A stretch of DNA of 64,000 nucleotides, taken from Siphlonurus alternatus (taxonomy: Eukaryota > Arthropoda > Insecta > Ephemeroptera > Siphlonuridae). The stretch covers positions 21,062,816 to 21,126,815 of the forward strand of contig OX463779.1 in assembly GCA_949825025.1 (NCBI GenBank), written 5' to 3'. The position numbers and the translations under genes were made by a program. Below are positions 9,382 to 20,332 of this stretch, one piece after another (the stretch's first letter is position 1; every line of letters starts with the position of its first letter). The notes below the pieces were generated by a model. That model worked only from the letters and a program-made list of their open reading frames with translations, ran no database searches and had not been told where the DNA came from.

Positions 9382-11650
9382 GCTGTCATGATCCGCCACT
9401 GTTCACTAGTCGACCCCTTGAAGTCTGCAAAATGACTGTAAGCTCAGAACAAGTGCTTTTCACGCTGGCAAATGTAGACTTGGGTCCTCCTTGTAGGATC
9501 TGATTGTTAGTTTTGTACTCTAATATAGTATTACAATGTAGTGTGATTGAATTTCACACTTTGATTTAAAACAATAGATTGAGTTAGATATTAATAATTA
9601 TTGATTATGAATAATATGGATTAGATTTTTTTTTCCCCGTTGTTGAATTCAATTTATACAGATATTATTTTAATTTTTATTTTTTGTGATTTCCTTTTAG
9701 TTTTATAAAATAAAATTACTTAGTTCCATTTGGAATTGTGATTATTGTTAATTAAACAAAGAAAGCAATCTATGAAAAATTGACTTACTGTTGGCTACAG
9801 CTAATTAATATTAACTATAAAAAATAATATTGTAGTAGGTGAAGTCATCTACTTAAAAAAAAAAAAATCTTGTTTTTACCTAAATGAGCACTCCAGTGTA
9901 TTTAAATTTACAATAGTAATTCCAATAATTTCTTTCCCGTGACACCTCTGAATATAAAGGTGCTGTAAATACACAATTTTTTTGTTGCAATTATAGACTT
10001 TTTATTCTGCATAATATATGTACAAAATGTCAATAGTTGCATATAATGAAACCCATCTTCTGAGGTGATGCTTAATATATATTAAGAGAAAGTTAAAAAT
10101 ATTGACATATTGACAACTTCCTTCTCTTTAATCCTGCATTCCATCTATTTGTGCAGAGACTGTATGAATGTTGAACTTGCCGGTATGGATCAAGTTAAAA
10201 ATTTATGTTTATGTGACGTCCACAGTATAATTATGTAAGTGCTTCTGTTTAAGTATTAACAGGAATGGAATCAACAATAAAATTATCTCATTGCTTAATA
10301 TTGAAATAAAAATATGCAATAATATTCTGTATTAAATGAGCTGCAAACTGTGTATTTTCCATTACTAGAATAGAATTAAGCAGAACTTACCAAGTGCATT
10401 AGATTTCTGTGTGCAAAACCTCCAGATCGATTGACAATTAAGACAACAACTACGACGTTTACAGCAGTGTTGTTCTTAGCTTATTTTCCGTGTGGTATGA
10501 ACTTTTTTTTAGTTACCATGTTCGTTTATAATAATTTATAAGAAATCCTCACTATTTTTTTGTATTATGTTTTATTTCTACAACTATAATAGTGTATCAA
10601 ACTTAAGCCTATCCAGTTGATAACAATGTTGAGCTTATATTGTTTTACATTGAGTTAAAAAAATTAATGTTTTAGTTGCGGAAGAAATTTACTTGTAGCA
10701 ACAAAGAGTTTCAGACTGAATTGTGAAGCGTGTTTTCAACAACTGATCTTACGTGTTGTATGTCTGTATATGGCGTATACAGAATGAAGATCACAACTAA
10801 TTGGAAGTACCTGACTCCACGGCTAAAGGCTATAAATATTAAGTTTGATATGCTGTAATATAGTTGATTAATTACTCGAAAAATAAAAAAATAATACCAG
10901 TAATATATTATCTTGTTGTGTAAAGTACTTTATGTGTGAACAATTACATATCATTTGTTTAGACTTTCAGTAATATAATAATTATATTGATGCAATTATT
11001 ACTGTTGACTTATATATATATAAGTCATATATATATATATATGACTTATATTATATATCAAATTGACTTATATTACAAGTATATATTTAATTTGATTGTT
11101 CTTTTGTCAGATTTACTATAGTTAATTGTTGCCATATTATTTTCATGATATAACTTAAATTTCTCGTTTTTATGAGCATCTAAAAAACGATTCAAGTGTG
11201 CATGCAAATATAAATTTTTTGAGAATGTAGTAATAAACTGCAATGTAAACACTATTCTGAAAATATGACGTTTGTTTTGCATAGTTTGAATTGATGCAAC
11301 TTTATAAAACTTTTCAACATTTTTTTGGAACATTTCACTTTGAGGTTAGGCAATTTATTCAGCATCCATGTAATGCAGGTTACATAAGCAGCAGGGGTAA
11401 GCTAGATTAATTCCTCACCCCTAACATCAGCTATAATGCTTATTTTGTCACTATTCTTCTCACCCAAGAGCGTCAAGAAAAAAATTTTTGAAGGCGAGAG
11501 CTTGACCAGGCGCAGATCCAGGAGGGGGGCCACGATCTCGCCGAAATTTTCGATTTAACATGGGCAATATAGACATTTCCACCATTTAAATTTTTTTTAA
11601 CATTGGACTTATAAAGAGCGCCCCATTCCCCCCCCGAAATTTCGTTGTGA
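9382..11650. other. 3' UTR and intergenic DNA
   Basis: This is AT-rich. Possible poly(A) signals for the upstream gene lie at 9709-9714 and 10276-10281. At 10990-11080 the motif TTGACTTATAT occurs in both orientations around TA tracts, making an imperfect palindrome. Bases 11470-11650 look like part of a dispersed repeat that was split by the hAT-like element. No gene is seen. Confidence 0.5.
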
Positions 11651-11658
11651 ATCCCGCG
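11651..11658. repeat. Target-site duplication, left (ATCCCGCG)
   Basis: It is identical to 14304-14311. Joining the two flanks across one copy restores a continuous sequence (AAATTTCGTTGTGA, ATCCCGCG, CCTGAGC). Confidence 0.8.
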
Positions 11659-12635
11659 CAGTGATGCAACGCTTCGCGAAGCTTCGCGCGAAATTTCGCT
11701 AGTTTCGCGAATATTCGCGAAGTTTCGCAAGCCAAGTTTCGCGAAAGTTTCACGCGAAACTTCGCGAAATTGATATATTTGAATTTCCCGCTCTACTTTT
11801 TCGAATCGTATTTAACATGGCGATGCATGGCGATGCGACTTCCCGAGCGGCCCAAATATTTGTATTTTCTTGGCCCTCAAGCGGTTGTTTCAGGAAGTTT
11901 CAATTTTTTTCTCAGTTTTTTGAGTTTTTTTATAATATCAGCTTCTTAGGAAAAACATGGCGACTTCAATACGGCAGCGGAATGGCGCTTATCGTCGTCT
12001 CGATTATTATTTCTTATATTTTATTTATTGAAGAGTTATAAATGTGTGTGTAACTTTTGTAAGCCTTTATTGTGACTGCAAGAACTGTATCACCACTATA
12101 TAATGAAGACAAGAGATGGATTCATCCTGATATGAACGAACGAAGTAAAGGTTAGTACATGACCAAAAGATCGGGACATTAGGCGTTGTTTATGTCCCGT
12201 TTTCATCAGTTTTGTTGCAGGATGTAATTTTTCGTTCTCTTGTGGCTATTCTGTGTAACCTATTAATATATTAATTACCGATATATGCATGTTTATAGCT
12301 ATTTTGTTTCGTGTTACAGTAGAAACAAGCCTGCAGCTGGCCAGGCCTGGACCCACCCATTGGATTTGCATGCCAAGGAGGAGGAAAATCTCGCCCGCGG
12401 AGTGAAAAACTCGAGTTACTCGAGCCTGGGACCATTTTGTGACAACTGTCAAATCTATTATGATGTAAAATTTCTTAAATACAAGTTATAAAACCCATTT
12501 TCTCTGTGTTCTTTTGTAAATAATCATAAAATAGTAAGCAAATTAATTAAAAAATAAACCGGAAGTGGAAGCCATTTTTATTTAGTGTAAGAAAATGAAT
12601 AACGCAAAGCGCAACTTGACAAAGTTTGACCGACG

Positions 12636-12648
12636 TGCCACCTGGTGG
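12636..12648 (-). promoter_or_regulatory. CTCF-type core motif, copy 1
   Basis: TGCCACCTGGTGG on the plus strand is CCACCAGGTGGCA on the minus strand, a full match to the conserved CTCF core. Binding is inferred. Confidence 0.4.
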
Positions 12649-13522
12649 TTGTTTCCGATAACATTTTCATGCGAATTGTACATATTTCGTTACATACAGA
12701 AGATGATCGGCCGTGGGCGATGCGACTTCCCGAGCGGCCCAAATATTTGTATTTTCTTGGCCCTCAAGCGGTTGTTTCAGGAAGTTTCAATTTTTTTCTC
12801 AGTTTTTTGAGTTTTTTTATAATATCAGCTTCTTAGGAAAAACATGGCGACTTCAATACGGCAGCGGAATGGCGCTTATCGTCGTCTCGATTATTATTTC
12901 TTATATTTTATTTATTGAAGAGTTATAAATGTGTGTGTAACTTTTGTAAGCCTTTATTGTGACTGCAAGAACTGTATCACCACTATATAATGAAGACAAG
13001 AGATGGATTCATCCTGATATGAACGAACGAAGTAAAGGTTAGTACATGACCAAAAGATCGGGACATTAGGCGTTGTTTATGTCCCGTTTTCATCAGTTTT
13101 GTTGCAGGATGTAATTTTTCGTTCTCTTGTGGCTATTCTGTGTAACCTATTAATATATTAATTACCGATATATGCATGTTTATAGCTATTTTGTTTCGTG
13201 TTACAGTAGAAACAAGCCTGCAGCTGGCCAGGCCTGGACCCACCCATTGGATTTGCATGCCAAGGAGGAGGAAAATCTCGCCCGCGGAGTGAAAAACTCG
13301 AGTTACTCGAGCCTGGGACCATTTTGTGACAACTGTCAAATCTATTATGATGTAAAATTTCTTAAATACAAGTTATAAAACCCATTTTCTCTGTGTTCTT
13401 TTGTAAATAATCATAAAATAGTAAGCAAATTAATTAAAAAATAAACCGGAAGTGGAAGCCATTTTTATTTAGTGTAAGAAAATGAATAACGCAAAGCGCA
13501 ACTTGACAAAGTTTGACCGACG

Positions 13523-13535
13523 TGCCACCTGGTGG
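13523..13535 (-). promoter_or_regulatory. CTCF-type core motif, copy 2
   Basis: This is the same 13-base motif as at 12636, in the second tandem unit. Confidence 0.4.
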
Positions 13536-13745
13536 TTGTTTCCGATAACATTTTCATGCGAATTGTACATATTTCGTTACATACAGAAGATGATCGGCCG
13601 TGTATTTAATGAATACGCCGTTTTCTTCCTAATTTTGCTTTAATGACAGGTTTAATTGCATAAATGAATTAAAAAAGAGTTCAATTTAATTTATTAGATA
13701 TAAAAAATTTTATTTCTTTTTTATTAATTTTAAAAATTACTTTAA

Positions 13746-14092
13746 GGGTAAGGTAACGCCACCAATGTTAAAAAAAATCCCTCTCATAAAAATTCTGAAA
13801 AAAATTTAAAATGTTCTCCTCTATACCCCCTATCAGTACCTAAAATATCAGGTATACAAATACGATCTAGTTTTTTAGTTATAAATTTTTAAAGTTGACT
13901 ACTTTAACATGGAGAAATGAAACTCCCATGTTAAATTGGTCAACTTTAAAAATTCATAACTCAAAAACTAGATCGTATTTGTACACCTGATATTTTAGCT
14001 ACTGATAGGGGGTGTAGAGGAGAACATTTTAAATTTTTTTCAGAATTTTTGTGAGAGGGATTTTTTTTAACATTGGTGGCGTTACCTTACCC
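13746..14092. mobile_element. Foldback MITE in a TTAA site, nested in the hAT-like element
   Basis: The two halves are inverted copies (about 165 bp each, loop about 14 bp near 13913-13926) that begin GGGTAAGGTAACGCCACC and end with its complement. TTAA flanks both sides (13742-13745 and 14093-14096). TTAA duplication is seen in piggyBac and Kolobok elements; the GGG start suits Kolobok better. A transcript would form a long hairpin. Confidence 0.8.
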
Positions 14093-14303
14093 TTAAATTA
14101 TTTTTAAAATCATTTAACACATTCGAGGATAGACAGGTCATGAAAGGGTCCATTTTATCTTCTTTTCTTAATTTTTTGATGAATATGAAAAATCGCATTG
14201 CGACAGTCATTTTTTATATTTCGCGAAATTTTCGCGAAGTTTCGCGAATATTCGCGCGAAAGTTTCGCACACCATGTTTCGCTCGAAGTTTTGCATCTCT
14301 GAT

Positions 14304-14311
14304 ATCCCGCG
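14304..14311. repeat. Target-site duplication, right (ATCCCGCG)
   Basis: It is identical to 11651-11658 and sits two bases outside the terminal CAGAG of the hAT-like element. Confidence 0.8.
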
Positions 14312-17300
14312 CCTGAGCTTGACGTCCCTTAATTAATTGCGCCCACTTTCAAAAGCATTGCGCCTTGCACGGGAATATTTTGTGGCACTTTATTTAATGA
14401 TGTTACAGTATAAAATTATAATGTGCACTTTAAAACAAAACAAAAAAAATCCCTTGGCTTCCACTCATAAACCTCGAGTCAGAGTTTTTAAATAATAAGT
14501 TGACTATCAACCTCACACTGAGATGATCAGGCCGCAAGGCAGAGATATTAATTGCTGTATAGTGTATATTATTTTATACTATAGCTTCTATATTCTATAT
14601 TGCTCCGTTAATTGCAACATTATTATATATATTGCCTTTTTAATTAATTAAAATTGGGAGTTTTAAGGAGTTGTGTTGTAGTCCTAATCTGTTTATAGTA
14701 AATACCATTATTTTAATATTAATTGGAGCTTGCAATTTGTGCAGCTTTTTTTTTTTTTTTTTTTTAATAAAAATAAGTAGAGACTCTCCTGAACTTCTAT
14801 TTATTTGTAATGGCAGCACAAATATAATTTTTTTAATTATTATTATTTGTGTTTAATTTTAAATCCTTATTCCCTTAATTATTAAATAAGCTGAAGTATT
14901 AATTATAATTTTTAATGTCTTTGTTTTTAATTTGAATTTTTTTCATACAATAATTTTTAGCAAAAGAAAAAATTCAAGGTAATATTAGGAAGATAAATTA
15001 ACACATGATTAATTATAGCATTTTATTAGGGCTGTAATATATATAATTTTATTATTTTTTAATAAAATACGTAACATCTAAATCTCGTTTAAACTATATA
15101 TAACAAGTAAAATGGATCGCATCAAAGACCAACTATATATTAATTAATAGGCTATTATTCGCTATAATAAAGTAAGTACTTTTTTTACAAGTTTTGACAA
15201 ACATATATTATTCTATATAGCTTATATATTTAATTATTTATATATATATATTTATTCTACACATTGTAGAATGGATAACATTATATGTGATGTGTGTGTG
15301 TATACAGTATATATATATATATATATATATATACTGTATATATATTATATACTTGTATCCCACCTCGGAAGACCTTTAAATTTTCTGACAAATTTTCTTG
15401 TCTTGGCGGGTAAACACGGTAGAAGTTTAAAATTATATATATATATAATATTATATTAATTAAGTATATAATTATGATTATACACATCTAAATAGATAGT
15501 TGACATGAATTTTACTGACAAATGTTAGACTTTTTTAATTATAAAATATAAAATAATTACATGCACTGTACAATATACTGCATATTTCATATTTATACAC
15601 CAATTAATGCATTGATGGTGACAATGAAACTGCACAATAAATTTAAATGCCTCTCCCTCTTCTATATTAATTTAAATACTTGCATGGTTGCATGATTTAG
15701 AAATTTTAGAATAATATATTATATATAATTATATACACAATACACACTCCTGTTGCATGTGGTCCTGTGCACATCATGATTTACCGGCCTCCTAGCTACA
15801 CCACATGACCACATGGATTCACATGGCGAATTTTATCATGCGACGCGAATAATGCGCACTTGCTATAACATCCATTGGCGGCCATATTTGGCGATTAAAA
15901 GAAAAAGAGAATCGAAATTAACGCGATTCCCGGTGAATTCGCCACCACATAGGATTTCACAGCTTTTACGTCAAAATCGCGTCGCATTGCCGTTGTCGCC
16001 TTCTGAATCCGCCTTTAGATGCAAGGATTATTTATTTTCGTTCAATATAATTATGCTATATAATATTAATTAACTATTAAATTTAATAGATAACTGAATA
16101 ATACATGCATAAATTGAAATTAAATATGAAAATGAATTTAAAAAATATTCCTTTTTTTATCCATTGCGAGATTCATATGTGCCTGTAGATTATGTTTTTA
16201 ATTATAATGTGTTCATACTCGATCCTTTGACGACGCGGTCGTGATTTATATTATATGTGATCACACGCGCGAAAGTGTTTATGTTTATATAAAAAAAAAA
16301 AAAAAAAAGCTTGCATGGTGCATGGATCTCGGCACTAATTGGCGGAAGTCACAGATCGTGCATATATAAAACATGGAAAAAAAAAATGCAACTCAGGACA
16401 AGAGTTTCAACCCATGCAAACTTTGTCAAAACCGTGTAATATGTTGAGAAAGAGGGCCGAGCCAGTTTTGTGATCACTTCTTAGTACTGTTCATGCACAT
16501 AAAAAATTTTAAAATAAAATCTGACATTTTTATGTACGCCTATAAATCAGAGTTCTAAGGAAGAAAAAAAAATCATTTCATTTGCAAGAGTCAAAGTTAA
16601 GTTTTTATTGAACAAGAAGGGTTTAAAAATAATCTGCGTGTCGCTTGAAGCATATTGCATATATAAATTTACTTTAAATCCTTTCGTCCCTTTCTTATGT
16701 CTTTTTTTCCCTATTTTTTCTTATAATATATATATAATATATAATTATATATTATAATTATATGCAGTGCAAAAAAAATATATATTATATAATTATAAAT
16801 TTAATTTACAAAATTTAGTCCCTATACGCGTACTTTACTACTTTCCCAGAAAAGATCGAGGTGTACTGGTTTAATGAATTATATATACATTGGAGATATT
16901 TCCCTCTTCCTATATAATAGTGCCCGTGCAGTGCCCCAAAATTAATATTAAAAATATACTTTTGGGGACCTATCAATTAAGCTTGTGAAGTGCGATCCAG
17001 TGAATGTGCATGATATCGTTCCAAACTCACATATTTTATATAAATTCGTCACAACTAAACTTGTAATATAATAAATTTAGTCTCGTTAGCTGCAGTCTGG
17101 ATGGAACAGCCTATTATATATTATACTCGATCGTCAGCACGATCGCACCACGTAATCGTGTTTTTGCAGTCCCACCGTCAATTTTGCGGTGTAGAAAACC
17201 TAAGAAAACGACTCTTCCGTCCGCTGCTCTACTCAGACAAACATTTTATATTGTTTACAAATCTTGACATTTTGGTATCCGGGTTAGTGATCCTTTATGA

Positions 17301-17793
17301 CAGACAAAAATTGAGCTTTTATTTATAAGCTTAAGTCATTTGTTAGTTTTTATATTTGTGAATGATACATACGAATTTTAGTTATTAAAGTAATATAGAA
17401 TATCAACCTCAATTTTTTTTTTTATTTCAGAAATGGATAGAGGGTAGAGGGTGCAAATTTAAATTATGCCATGCACTCGATTTTTTACAGAGTTTTCAGC
17501 AGAGGCCGAGAAGTATTGATAAAAAGTTTTGCCGCGGTTGGGTTCGAACCCACGCCCCTTTTAGCTCCTATCCTTTTATTGGGAGAGGGTTACTTTCTCT
17601 GTACTTTCAATAATTTTTTGAATAGTTCCTAGACTCTATAAAAAATTTGAAAAAAATCAGAGTAACTTTGCAACCTCTGTATCCATTTCTGCATGCAATA
17701 AAAATTTTTGAGGTCGATACTCCATTAGCTGCAAATTCGGATATTTATTATTATAGTATTATTATTATAGACGAGAGTCTATATACCTATATA
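14312..17793. other. Intergenic AT-rich DNA with simple repeats
   Basis: Contents: a T run (about 14746-14765), a (TA)n tract at 15309-15334 bounded by inverted ATACAGTAT/ATACTGTAT, an inverted pair ATGCGACGCGA / TCGCGTCGCAT at about 15839 and 15979 in a CG-rich patch, an A run near 16290, and a tRNA-type B box at 17531. Open frames such as 15813-16073 and 17101-17328 lack recognisable features. Confidence 0.5.
17515..17620 (-). repeat. tRNA-derived SINE-like fragment
   Basis: On the minus strand GTGGGTTCGAACCCAACC contains a perfect pol III B box (GGTTCGAACCC) preceded by GGAGCTAAAAGGGGC. I cannot fold a complete cloverleaf, so this is a SINE head or tRNA relic, not a functional tRNA. Confidence 0.35.
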
Positions 17794-18605
17794 CAGGGTG
17801 TCCCAAAGATTTTTAGATTTTCCAAACCCAAATAACGAACAAACAAAACAATTTAATATTCACTTTATATATACATCAAATTAAAACTCTGAATTTAATA
17901 TTTTCAAAAACGTAAACAGAAAAAAAATTGGAATTGCGGTTTTTCTTTTTTACCTGTTAGAAAGCAAAATGTGCACTTTTTTTCGAAATCACGACTGCCC
18001 TTGCACCTGAAATTTTTTTGCATCAATTCTCGTGCTTGTTGATTTTTTTTTTTTTTTTTTTTTTAAAGAAAATGCAACAATGCTTCTCTAAATGGGCACC
18101 ATTGATGGCTCAGCAAATATCTAGTCCCTCCTAGAGCTTACGCCACACACATTGCGCAGCATGACAGGCATGGTGGACTAGCTTCACTATATAGCTGGAT
18201 CATGGTGGCGATGCGCTGCAGCTTTAGCTCCAGCGCGACTCACACTGGAATTGTGAATACGGTGCCTTCCACGTTATAGCCCCGTAGGAAGAATTCTGAA
18301 GGAGTGAAGTCAGGGGACCTGCATGGGGACCCATGGTGTGGAGCCTCAAAAGCCTATCCAGAGGCCTAGGAACACTTCGTCCACAAAGCGCAAACAGTGC
18401 AAAAAGCTCCCATTTTGGGCATTTTGCCTTCTAACGGGTAAAAACGAAAAATCACCTTTCAATTTTTTTTTTTTTTTCTGTTGACATTTTTGAAAATGTT
18501 AAATTCAGAGCTTTATTTTGATGTATATAAAGTGAATATTAAATTTGTTTGTTTGTTCGTTATTTGGGTTTGAAAAATCTAAAGATCTTTGGGACACCCT
18601 CCCTG
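17794..18605 (-). mobile_element. Mariner-like transposon, decayed, long terminal inverted repeats
   Basis: TA flanks CAGGGTGTCCCAAAGAT at the left and the complement at the right (with a CC insertion near the end). Inverted similarity continues for about 190 bp inward on each side. The middle contains remains of a mariner/IS630 transposase on the minus strand (18069-18400). It is 812 bp, short for a full mariner-type element, so internal sequence has been lost. Confidence 0.85.
18069..18400 (-). pseudogene. Degenerate mariner-family transposase
   Basis: Readable pieces on the minus strand are VDEVFLGLWIG, RSPDFTPSEFFLRGY (family: RSPDLTPLDFFLWGY, around the second catalytic Asp), a block like ELKxRIATMI, and NGAHLEKHCCIF near the C-terminus. 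They lie in family order but are broken by stops and frame shifts. No intact enzyme is possible. Confidence 0.8.
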
Positions 18606-20221
18606 TATATTATTCTCATCGCAACAACTGAAAGGTGCATGTATTTGTATTTATTTATTGCACATATAGAACCGTGAGGTACAAAATGCATGTTTACAAT
18701 ATTTTAGTATTGCATTACCTGTAAAAGAAACATTAAATTTAAAACATATTATCATCAGTTTTATATTATTATTACAATTACAATCATACATATTATAGTA
18801 TTATCTAGTCAGTCCACAATACCTAAGAAATAAAACTTTTATATTATGTATATTTATTATAGCCATTATAGGTTACAGCAGTACGTTATATTATAGCCTT
18901 CTAATGGCAATTTTCCGTTATGCAGCTTTAAAGTTGAGCTGCATCATAATTTAATATTCAAAATTAAATTATTAAAAAAATTATTTCATGCAGGCATTTA
19001 TTGATTTGGTCACTGCAGAAATATAAAATATAATAGAGCTACATGAATGTTTGACAAGGTCTATCATCCAGTGTCATTAATTATATCGATCAGAGTGCAT
19101 GGTTAAAACGTGAATTAACTATATATTGATGCGCAAATTTTTATTATATTATTATTGTAGCTGCAAGTATCGAGAAGGCGGCAAATGCAGTCCACTATGT
19201 GTATATTATATATCCCTTCACCTATTAACTATACAATTATTATAGAGGATAGGAGGTGAAAGTTCAGTTTAATTTTTTTATAGCACCTGCACTTACGTAT
19301 GATGCAAAACCGCTTAACTTACATGCTAAAAAAGTTGCATACATGTTATTGTTGCAGGGGCATATATTTCCGTGGGAATTTCTCACATCTTTTTGCTGCA
19401 TACAAGGCTAACGGAAATAATATTTTGCAACATTTGAGCATAAAACTTTTGAAGCAAACATAGTTTTAATTAAATTAAATTACCTAGCTCGTATGACATA
19501 TATGAATTATGTTTTACTTTGAAAATAAAATATAGTATCTGGTTTTTCCTTCTTAAAATGTTTGATTATCAGAAAAGGTATTTCTCTACAGTGTTTGATT
19601 GGGTATAAATCGCTCCATCAATTTAAATTCATTCTCGTTGTGATATCATTTTTTGATCAATTGCGAGTATCGTGCAGGTTCGGTCTCTCTCGGCTTCTCG
19701 TCTGGTCCCCGTCTATCCCATTGCCTTGCCTGCGGGGTACGAACTACGGAGGGGACTGAGGGGAGGCAGTTCACGGCTTAGACGTTTTTTCCTTCGTTCA
19801 CCACGCCGAGCGCTGTGCTGGCCGCAAGCAAGCGAGCGAGCGAATGTGAGAACCACTACTGCAGCAGTACCAGTAGTGTGCTCGAGCAGCGCGCAGCTTA
19901 CCGCGCCCCACCTTACACACGCAGCAGCGGGCACAGCTGACGCACCTTTACATAATAATAACAAGAACTACAAATCTGTCATAAATTATCACTATAATGA
20001 TTCCACTTATCAACCACAAACATACTAATAACATGACGTAAAAATATTTTATTTAATGTTTCATAATGATAGTTAATATAGTGTTTCATTTTTTAATAAA
20101 TATAGGAAATGATATAGCAATTAATTTAATATATAAACATATATAATGACAAGTTAATTATTTTATTTTGTGAACTGGTGTGTGCTGTGATACTTCAGTG
20201 GTAGTACATGTTTTGGTGTCC
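18606..20221. promoter_or_regulatory. Upstream region and probable promoter of the Mmp gene
   Basis: Most is AT-rich, but 19670-19960 is GC-rich with many CpG (GAGCGAGCGAGCGAATG, CAGCGCGCAGC), unlike its surroundings, and lies 260-550 bp before the Mmp start codon. It is a likely core promoter or 5' UTR. A later TATATAAAC at about 20131 and TCAGT at 20199 are alternatives; TTCAG|TGG near 20202 could also be an acceptor of a split 5' UTR. The frames at 19672-20028 and 19713-19964 here reflect GC composition only. Confidence 0.4.
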
Positions 20222-20332
20222 ATGGCGAACGTGATACCTCCTCGTGGTTCCTCCACCCTGCTGCTGCTGGTGGTCGTGGTATCGTGGTGCCTGGCTACCG
20301 GACTCTCCAAGCCTCTTGTAGGAGACAACGTG
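20222..20332 (+). CDS. Mmp1: Mmp exon 1: signal peptide
   Basis: It encodes 37 residues, MANVIPPRGS..., with the core LLLLVVVVSWCLA, and has a phase-0 donor GTG|GTAAGT. An in-frame ATG 42 bases upstream (20180) would add 14 residues before the core, so the nearer ATG fits a signal peptide better. The link to exon 2 rests on phase and content. Confidence 0.82.

Larger units (their letters stand above)
11829..13602. repeat. Tandem duplication, 2 x 887 bp
   Basis: 11829-12715 and 12716-13602 are head-to-tail copies with no difference I found; frames at 11817, 12246 and 12285 recur exactly 887 bp later. The unit has no convincing gene. It carries an ETS-like ACCGGAAGTG, GCCATTTT and a CTCF-type TGCCACCTGGTGG. 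Confidence 0.93.
11659..14303. mobile_element. hAT-like DNA transposon, nonautonomous
   Basis: The left end is CAGTGATGCAACGCTTCGCG; the right end, read inward on the minus strand, is CAGAGATGCAAAACTTCGAG (16 of 20 identical). CAGNGATGC ends are typical of hAT elements. An 8-bp repeat ATCCCGCG flanks it (11651-11658 and 14304-14311), the hAT target-duplication length; two extra bases (AT) separate the right CAGAG terminus from the repeat. Both subterminal regions (11670-11772 and 14220-14280) are packed with TTCGCGAA-type motifs, as expected for transposase binding. No transposase frame is visible. The interior holds an 887-bp tandem duplication and a nested foldback element. Confidence 0.8.

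Noticed and set aside
11473..11730. 85-residue minus frame
   Set aside because: It crosses the hAT target site and its TTCGCG repeats, so it is a chance frame in repeats.
12246..13378. 68-residue frames on both strands, each present twice
   Set aside because: Their exact recurrence only reflects the 887-bp duplication; the protein composition is not coding-like.
19672..20028. 118-residue plus frame and 83-residue minus frame
   Set aside because: They are shadow frames of a CpG-rich promoter-like block without family features; one overlaps the region before the Mmp start.
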